This document shows positions 24,211-28,542 of a stretch of 28,542 bases of DNA, in pieces. The notes under the pieces were generated by a model. The model was not told the DNA's origin. It did no database searches and worked only from the letters and a program-made list of their open reading frames with translations. Source of the DNA: an uncultured Lentisphaeria bacterium (GTDB lineage Bacteria; Verrucomicrobiota; Lentisphaeria; Victivallales; UBA1829); the NCBI GenBank assembly GCA_905197955.1, contig CAJKAR010000049.1:1-28542 (forward strand), written 5' to 3'. A program made the position numbers and the translations under genes. The stretch's first letter is position 1. Every line of letters begins with the position of its first letter.

Positions 24211-24978
24211 ATGATGAAGATCAATTCAAATCTTTGCAATATCAGCTTAGCAGTTCTGCTCGGATGTGTTCTGTTTCCGCTCTTGACGGTAAAAGCAGAT
24301 TCGGAGGTTTGCGTTGATCCATTCGTTCCGGTTGCGGAAATTTTCAAGGCGGCGGAGAATGCAATATCCAGATTGGAAAAACGTCCGGCAGATGATCTCG
24401 CTCAGTTTCTCCGGTCGGAAACAAGGAAAGCTCTGGCATGGCAGGAAATTGCCGATCTTGACGAGCAACTTTTGAATTTCATCCTTTTGCGACAGAACCA
24501 TGGTGTTGAGGCATTGGAACTCAAATGGCGTCAGTATTCCGCCGGATGCAGGGAGAAGAGAATCCTGCTTCTGCTGCTGAGCTGGAACTATCTGCCGGAA
24601 CATTGGGATAACGCAGCTTATCCTGAAAACAGCGTCAGATATTGGGATTTAAGCGCATGGGATCCGACATCCGGAGAGTATCAGGCCCGACGGGAAGAAA
24701 TCGACTTTGTCCGCAAACATGGGCGCAACGCTTACGACCGGATAGAACGATTGATTGCCGCAGGGAAGCGTTCCGATCGCTGGAATACGGTTCTGATTCT
24801 TGCCGGATGTATCTTGTGGTGGCTGGGCTGTACACTTCTCCATCCTTTTCTGCGGCGGAAAGAGGGTGAATACAATTTCCCAACAAGAGCGTCCATAGCC
24901 ATCCGCTGGCTTGGAATTCTGATACCGATTGCAGTCCTTCTTGTGGCGCTTCTGTTTGAAATAAGAAACTTCCGATAG
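24211..24978 (+). CDS. Secreted/anchored protein with signal peptide and C-terminal membrane helices
   Basis: The 255-residue protein has a signal peptide (MMKINSNLCNISLAVLLGCVLFPLLTVKA, likely cleavage after VKA near residue 29). A helical periplasmic domain follows, rich in Leu, Glu and Arg (LRSETRKALAWQEIADLDEQLL, NAYDRIERLIAAGKRSDRW). Two C-terminal membrane segments lie at about 199-218 and 233-251, with charged residues (RRKEGEYN) between them. I do not recognise a family. The ATG is one of two in tandem (24211, 24214) with a weak GGAAAG site; the frame runs open further upstream across the previous gene's end, which I consider unlikely coding. Confidence 0.6.
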   Translation: MMKINSNLCNISLAVLLGCVLFPLLTVKADSEVCVDPFVPVAEIFKAAENAISRLEKRPADDLAQFLRSETRKALAWQEIADLDEQLLNFILLRQNHGVEALELKWRQYSAGCREKRILLLLLSWNYLPEHWDNAAYPENSVRYWDLSAWDPTSGEYQARREEIDFVRKHGRNAYDRIERLIAAGKRSDRWNTVLILAGCILWWLGCTLLHPFLRRKEGEYNFPTRASIAIRWLGILIPIAVLLVALLFEIRNFR

Positions 24979-25084
24979 GAGAGAGACACCTTATAGCCTC
25001 AAACGCTTGCAAATCCCACATCCTGGATATAAGTTACTGAGAAAATGCCACTTTGCCATACAACGTTTTAGTGTGGAGGGGATC

Positions 25085-26131
25085 GTGATTCGCTGGATAT
25101 CAGCCGTTCCATTCTTTTTGCTGTTTGGCTTTATTGCCGGAATGCATTTGATAGGGACTTGGCTATTTTATGTAAAAAAACAAAAAAACGGCTCAATGCT
25201 TCCTCTCTTAGGGGGGCTCTCCGGCGTGATCGGCCTTGCTATTCTGGACTGGAAACTTGCGCTATACTGGTTCTGGGTTCCACTGTTACTGGACTGGGGC
25301 AGTTTCCCCTTGCTGTTTATCACGTTATGTTATTGGCTGTCCGGAGAAATGGCGCGAGACGGGCATATCAACATGATTCCACGAGGCGAACTCACGGATT
25401 CTCCGAATTCGCTGTTGTACCCCTGGTCTGCCGAAGAGAATCGGAATCTTAGCCGGTTGATTCCGTTCAATTTCAAGTGTTGGAGACTGACGACATTTGC
25501 ACGCCGCGCCGATATGGATGAACTTGCCGCAATGAACGGGAAAGGCGAAGTCGTGACGCTTCATTATCAGATCGGCAACCGCCATTTCGTTGATTTCACC
25601 GGGCGTTATCCAAACTACAAAGCATGGAAAAATCAGATTGTCAAAAACAATGGAATGGATGAGTATTTATCTCCAGATGAATTCTTGATTCGAGAAGAAG
25701 CTGGATCCATTACACGCGAAGACTGGCAGAATTTATGTCTTTGGATCTTGGAGCGAGGCAGTAACGATCCCGTGATAATTGATGTCGCCGCCAACGGTAT
25801 GGAGAATTGGCAGTCCCGACCGGAAGAGACCAACCATATTCGACAGTTGGCAGGGATTTTGCACATGACAGAAAAATCGAAACTCAAGAGGATCGAACGC
25901 ACACTAATTGACAAGTACAAAGCTGGAGAATTACCTCTCGGGGGCCTAATTCGCCGGATGGAAGCCATCTGGCTACGCCATTCCGACTATGACGATTTGC
26001 AAATATGGTTCGCTCTAAGTGAAAGTCTTGGATATTACGATCAAGGCAAAGGTACGTTAATCTATAAGCTCAATGCGAAAAATCCGCTGAAAAGCGCCGA
26101 AGACATTCTGCGCAAAAGTGGAAAACTATAA
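25085..26131 (+). CDS. Membrane protein with large cytoplasmic domain, unknown function
   Basis: The GTG start follows GGAGGGG (about 25075-25081), whereas the earlier ATG at 25007 has no site. The 348-residue product has N-terminal membrane segments (about 6-28, 40-58 and 61-84). A soluble domain of about 250 residues follows, with FKCWRLTTFARRADMDELAA and LHYQIGNRHFVDFTGRYPNYKAWK, then a helical tail ending EDILRKSGKL. A SITREDWQNLCLWILERG stretch looks helical. No catalytic motif is evident. It ends 11 bp before the next gene. Confidence 0.62.
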   Translation: MIRWISAVPFFLLFGFIAGMHLIGTWLFYVKKQKNGSMLPLLGGLSGVIGLAILDWKLALYWFWVPLLLDWGSFPLLFITLCYWLSGEMARDGHINMIPRGELTDSPNSLLYPWSAEENRNLSRLIPFNFKCWRLTTFARRADMDELAAMNGKGEVVTLHYQIGNRHFVDFTGRYPNYKAWKNQIVKNNGMDEYLSPDEFLIREEAGSITREDWQNLCLWILERGSNDPVIIDVAANGMENWQSRPEETNHIRQLAGILHMTEKSKLKRIERTLIDKYKAGELPLGGLIRRMEAIWLRHSDYDDLQIWFALSESLGYYDQGKGTLIYKLNAKNPLKSAEDILRKSGKL

Positions 26132-26142
26132 AGGCACTAACC

Positions 26143-26844
26143 ATGGGCGCGGAAGGATATATCTGGATAACGAAATTCAAAAAGAATCTGGCAGATGCTC
26201 TGCAGGCTGCACGGGAAGAAACATTCGCATCCGGGAAATTTTTCGGTGCGGATAAACATCCAGCCAGTATTGAGGACGCCATCGGACTTGGCGCGGAATC
26301 CGGTACGGGATCACTGCTGGACATCGTCACTGTCAGCGAAGCCCCGGAACTCTGTGCTGTCTGCCCGCTAAGCCCGGAAGAACTCCTCGAATTTTTCGGA
26401 TCAGAACAGCCCACAATCGAACAAATTGAAAAATCCGTGTCTTTCTGGGCCTCCTTCGATCGCGGCGAAGCACGAGCCATTACGCTTTACGAAAAAGGCC
26501 ACCCTGCACGGATCTGTTTTGCCGGATGGACAATCGACGCTCCTGCCGCTGGGAACGGATCTTTCGAGGATGCCAGAGGAAAGAGACCCCCGTTGAAAAG
26601 AAAAGTGGCACCCCAACCAATATCTGCTGAAGAACGCGAGGCCGATTTAGAATTTTTCAGAACTTTTTTGAACGATTACGAAAAAGCCTTCAATGCCGGT
26701 CAGATACATCATGGCTTTCAAGCTGATTTTCAGCGAATATACGCCATTTTTTGCAAGTATCAGAATGATACGGATTTTCTGCAGTCGATTCTAAATTTAC
26801 GACCTGATATTCTCGCACGAGCTCTATCCGGGATAAAAAAATAA
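26143..26844 (+). CDS. Conserved acidic protein of the MGxEGYIWI type, unknown function
   Basis: The 233-residue soluble protein begins MGAEGYIWITKFKKNLADAL. Its middle part (about 40-130) contains SIEDAIGLGAESGTGSLLDI, VCPLSPEELLEFFGSEQPT and FDRGEARAITLYEKGHPARI followed by CFAGWT. I recall this pattern (S-I-E-x-A-I, GTxSxLDI, PLSxEEL, FGxxxPT, a final FAGxS/T) from a conserved hypothetical family. No enzymatic motif is seen. The C-terminal part (about 155-233) is a charged helical domain. Its stop TAA overlaps the ATG of the next gene (TAATG), so the two are coupled. Confidence 0.68.
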   Translation: MGAEGYIWITKFKKNLADALQAAREETFASGKFFGADKHPASIEDAIGLGAESGTGSLLDIVTVSEAPELCAVCPLSPEELLEFFGSEQPTIEQIEKSVSFWASFDRGEARAITLYEKGHPARICFAGWTIDAPAAGNGSFEDARGKRPPLKRKVAPQPISAEEREADLEFFRTFLNDYEKAFNAGQIHHGFQADFQRIYAIFCKYQNDTDFLQSILNLRPDILARALSGIKK

Positions 26845-27500
26845 TGGCTTTACTTGAAAAAATAAGAATGTGGTGGCGGCTACACTTTCGAACAGTGAAG
26901 ATTTATACTCATCTGCAGGAATTGATCGCAGATCTGCGTGCTGCCGGATTGTCACAGCGTGCAAATGAGGTCGAAGAAACGTTGAAAGCAAGTTCCTTCG
27001 CAGCCGAACTACTGGAAGCAGAGGCAATTTTGTTGAGGAATATTCTCAAAGAGGAAACGCTGTCGCCATCTCTTAAAAGAAAAATCCGCAGGATTCAAAT
27101 TGAGTCATGGGGAATATTGAGCCGGATTTTACATATTGATGCTTCGGAAATTGTTTCCCCTGTTCGATTTTCTCCAGCGCCGAAATCCATTGTTCATCCG
27201 GAATTGGATTATACACGTGCCCACAAATGGGTCGGTGATGATCATTGCGACGAAGATTTCTGTTTCGTCAAATGCCGGATATGCGGAAAATTTGCGCTCA
27301 TGGATGAGGAAATTGAAACCATTTACTTGAGTGCGGACAATCCCGGCAATGCGCATCTGTATGGGATTGCCGCTTCAGTAAAATGTCCAAATTGCGGAGC
27401 ATCCGATTCCTTTGAGAACACATCCGAAAATGATGCACAAGCCATCCTTGAAAGCGAATGGGCTGAATTTCTGCGGGACGGTCCGCGCTTTTGCCTTTGA
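26844..27500 (+). CDS. Soluble protein with C-terminal zinc ribbon
   Basis: The 218-residue protein begins with a helical domain (about 1-100, ELIADLRAAGLSQRANEVEETLKAS and a second LLEAEAILLRNILKEE). A short proline-rich link (SPVRFSPAPKS) leads to a ribbon with CRIC (144-147) and CPNC (181-184); C135 and C140 precede it. No membrane segment is visible, unlike the other ribbon proteins in the window. The ATG shares one base with the upstream TAA. It is the last convincing gene of the plus-strand operon. Function is unknown. Confidence 0.66.
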   Translation: MALLEKIRMWWRLHFRTVKIYTHLQELIADLRAAGLSQRANEVEETLKASSFAAELLEAEAILLRNILKEETLSPSLKRKIRRIQIESWGILSRILHIDASEIVSPVRFSPAPKSIVHPELDYTRAHKWVGDDHCDEDFCFVKCRICGKFALMDEEIETIYLSADNPGNAHLYGIAASVKCPNCGASDSFENTSENDAQAILESEWAEFLRDGPRFCL

Positions 27501-27647
27501 TGATCAGCCAGGCCGCGCTGTTGAAATTGTGTATGCCGATTATTGCATCCAGGTTATATTTCCCACTCATTCGGAAAATTTTCTGCTAGCAATCGGTAAA
27601 CAGCAGGATATAGCAAATGAGAGGTATACGTCAATCTTTAATAAAAC
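27501..27647. other. Junction between operon DNA and AT-rich DNA, with a decayed frame
   Basis: A reading frame in a different phase from the peptidase runs to 27723 and reads DDQPGRAVEIVYADYCIQVIF near its start, which looks like part of a real but broken protein. Base composition shifts to strongly AT-rich at about 27550-27650. No insertion sequence ends were recognised. Confidence 0.4.
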
Positions 27648-28508
27648 TTGTCCAACTCAAGGGAGAGGCGCATTGATGGCAATTACTATATCCCTTGTAA
27701 ATTTAATGATAAAATCAAGTTAAGAATAAAAGATAGCGATAAAATCTTTTATTTTGCGAATTCAAAATCATTCCGAAAAGTGCCTAAGTTTGTATGGTAT
27801 ATCTCTGAATATCAAGCAATATATATTCGTATCCCAACAATGAATTATGTTCATCAACATTTTTATTTATCTGAAATAGATAAAATTCAAAGAAAATATC
27901 ATCCTCATTTTGCCATTATAGATGTGAGATACAATGGGGGAGGATCAGATATTATAGCTTTATTAATGATTAAAGCTTTGCTATCCAAACCAAACTTAGG
28001 CGTAAAATATGCATTTCTAGCTAACGAGAGCCAACGTAAAGAACTAATTAGGCGAGGTCGGAACCTAGATAAGTTTCAGGAAAAAGAAATTGAATTCCTT
28101 GATAAACAAAAATTTTTGATTTCGAATAATACTCCGATAATTACGGAGAACAATGAAGCTCCGAAAGTACACCGTATCTATGTATTATCAGAAAATGTTT
28201 ATAGTGCTGCAGGAACCTTAACAAGCCGTATTGCTTATGATAATGATAATATTATTTCTGTTGGCTTTAATAATCCTCGTATGCTTGGCCGTGGTGTTAA
28301 CCCATTTATTTTTGCGCTACCAAATAGTAAATTGACGATTCAGGTAGAACCAGCACTAGATGTTACCAATTGTACAACAGCAATGGATTGTATGCATACA
28401 AAAGTTGAAGTGGAATTAAAACTCCATCCTATAGAATATTTTCAGTATTTAATGACACCTGTTGATACTACTAACGTTAGGGAATATTTAGAACTTATCC
28501 CTAAATAA
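27648..28508 (+). CDS. S41-family peptidase catalytic domain, N-terminally truncated
   Basis: The 286 codons encode an S41 (tail-specific protease/CtpA-like) catalytic domain: FAIIDVRYNGGGSD (88-101, the DxRxNGGG motif) and IYVLSENVYSAAGTLTSR (177-194), where S186 is the likely nucleophile. The N-terminal domain and PDZ region usual for the family are missing; the frame is closed by a stop immediately before the TTG at 27648, so a start here is doubtful. The gene is much AT-richer than everything before it and has no Shine-Dalgarno site. It is probably a 5'-truncated or frameshifted gene at the edge of acquired DNA. It may still be expressed as a shortened product. Confidence 0.6.
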   Translation: MSNSRERRIDGNYYIPCKFNDKIKLRIKDSDKIFYFANSKSFRKVPKFVWYISEYQAIYIRIPTMNYVHQHFYLSEIDKIQRKYHPHFAIIDVRYNGGGSDIIALLMIKALLSKPNLGVKYAFLANESQRKELIRRGRNLDKFQEKEIEFLDKQKFLISNNTPIITENNEAPKVHRIYVLSENVYSAAGTLTSRIAYDNDNIISVGFNNPRMLGRGVNPFIFALPNSKLTIQVEPALDVTNCTTAMDCMHTKVEVELKLHPIEYFQYLMTPVDTTNVREYLELIPK

Positions 28509-28511
28509 AAG

Positions 28512-28542
28512 ATGAAATCCAAGAAAATTATGCTATATTTGC
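28512..28542 (+). CDS. Start of a further gene, cut by the window edge
   Basis: An ATG three bases after the peptidase stop opens MKSKKIMLYL, the basic-then-hydrophobic start of a signal peptide or membrane helix, and runs off the window. No ribosome site is visible. A TATATTTG string at the very end also matches the -7 promoter form of Bacteroidota, so this could be a promoter rather than a gene. Confidence 0.25.
   Translation, partial: MKSKKIMLYL

Noticed and set aside
1..28542. CRISPR arrays, tRNA and rRNA genes, transposase or integrase genes
   Set aside because: No regularly spaced repeats, no cloverleaf, no rRNA-like stretch and no transposase or recombinase motifs were found on either strand by reading.

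Overview
The window reads as accessory chromosomal DNA from a Gram-negative-like bacterium with clear Shine-Dalgarno sites and many stop/start overlaps (ATGA, GTGA). The host cannot be fixed from sequence alone. The MolR-type DUF4132 giant, an MreB-like actin, arrays of membrane zinc ribbons and a possible H-X9-DG-like tail would fit a PVC-group bacterium such as a Lentisphaerota member, held with low confidence. No rRNA, tRNA, CRISPR array, integrase or transposase was found.

Region 1 (1-5.4 kb) looks like a small defence or mobile island. Two tiny cysteine-rich proteins come first. Next is a type II restriction-modification pair: a BamHI/BglII/BstYI-like nuclease (minus) and a beta-class methyltransferase with an N-terminal helix-turn-helix (plus), fired from two interleaved promoters inside a perfect dyad centred on 1261. 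Then comes a 549-residue protein with its own good promoter, a long coiled coil and a compact C-terminal module, and a convergent secreted or anchored DRGH-type nuclease.

Region 2 (5.8-14.0 kb, minus strand) is one tightly packed operon. In order of transcription it encodes three paralogous membrane proteins carrying multiple CxxC zinc ribbons (the third also has a DUF3592-like segment), a DUF3592 membrane protein, another membrane protein, a fourth zinc-ribbon membrane protein flanked by a 54-bp direct repeat, a 141-residue protein, a divergent MreB-like actin and a 96-residue protein.

Region 3 (14.5-27.5 kb, plus strand) starts divergently from region 2, behind a leader with several hairpins including a terminator-like one. 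It encodes a membrane protein, a MoaD/ubiquitin-like beta-grasp protein, a 1565-residue DUF5724/DUF4132 protein and a run of mostly unrecognised genes: a zinc-ribbon membrane protein, a 504-residue membrane protein, a HAD phosphatase, further membrane proteins, an acidic conserved protein and a soluble zinc-ribbon protein. Two very short ORFs are stitched between genes by overlaps. The shared zinc-ribbon/membrane theme and the divergent arrangement suggest that regions 2 and 3 form one envelope-associated system. That is inference.

Region 4 (from about 27.55 kb) changes abruptly to AT-rich DNA with a 5'-truncated-looking S41 peptidase gene, probably a recent junction with foreign DNA.
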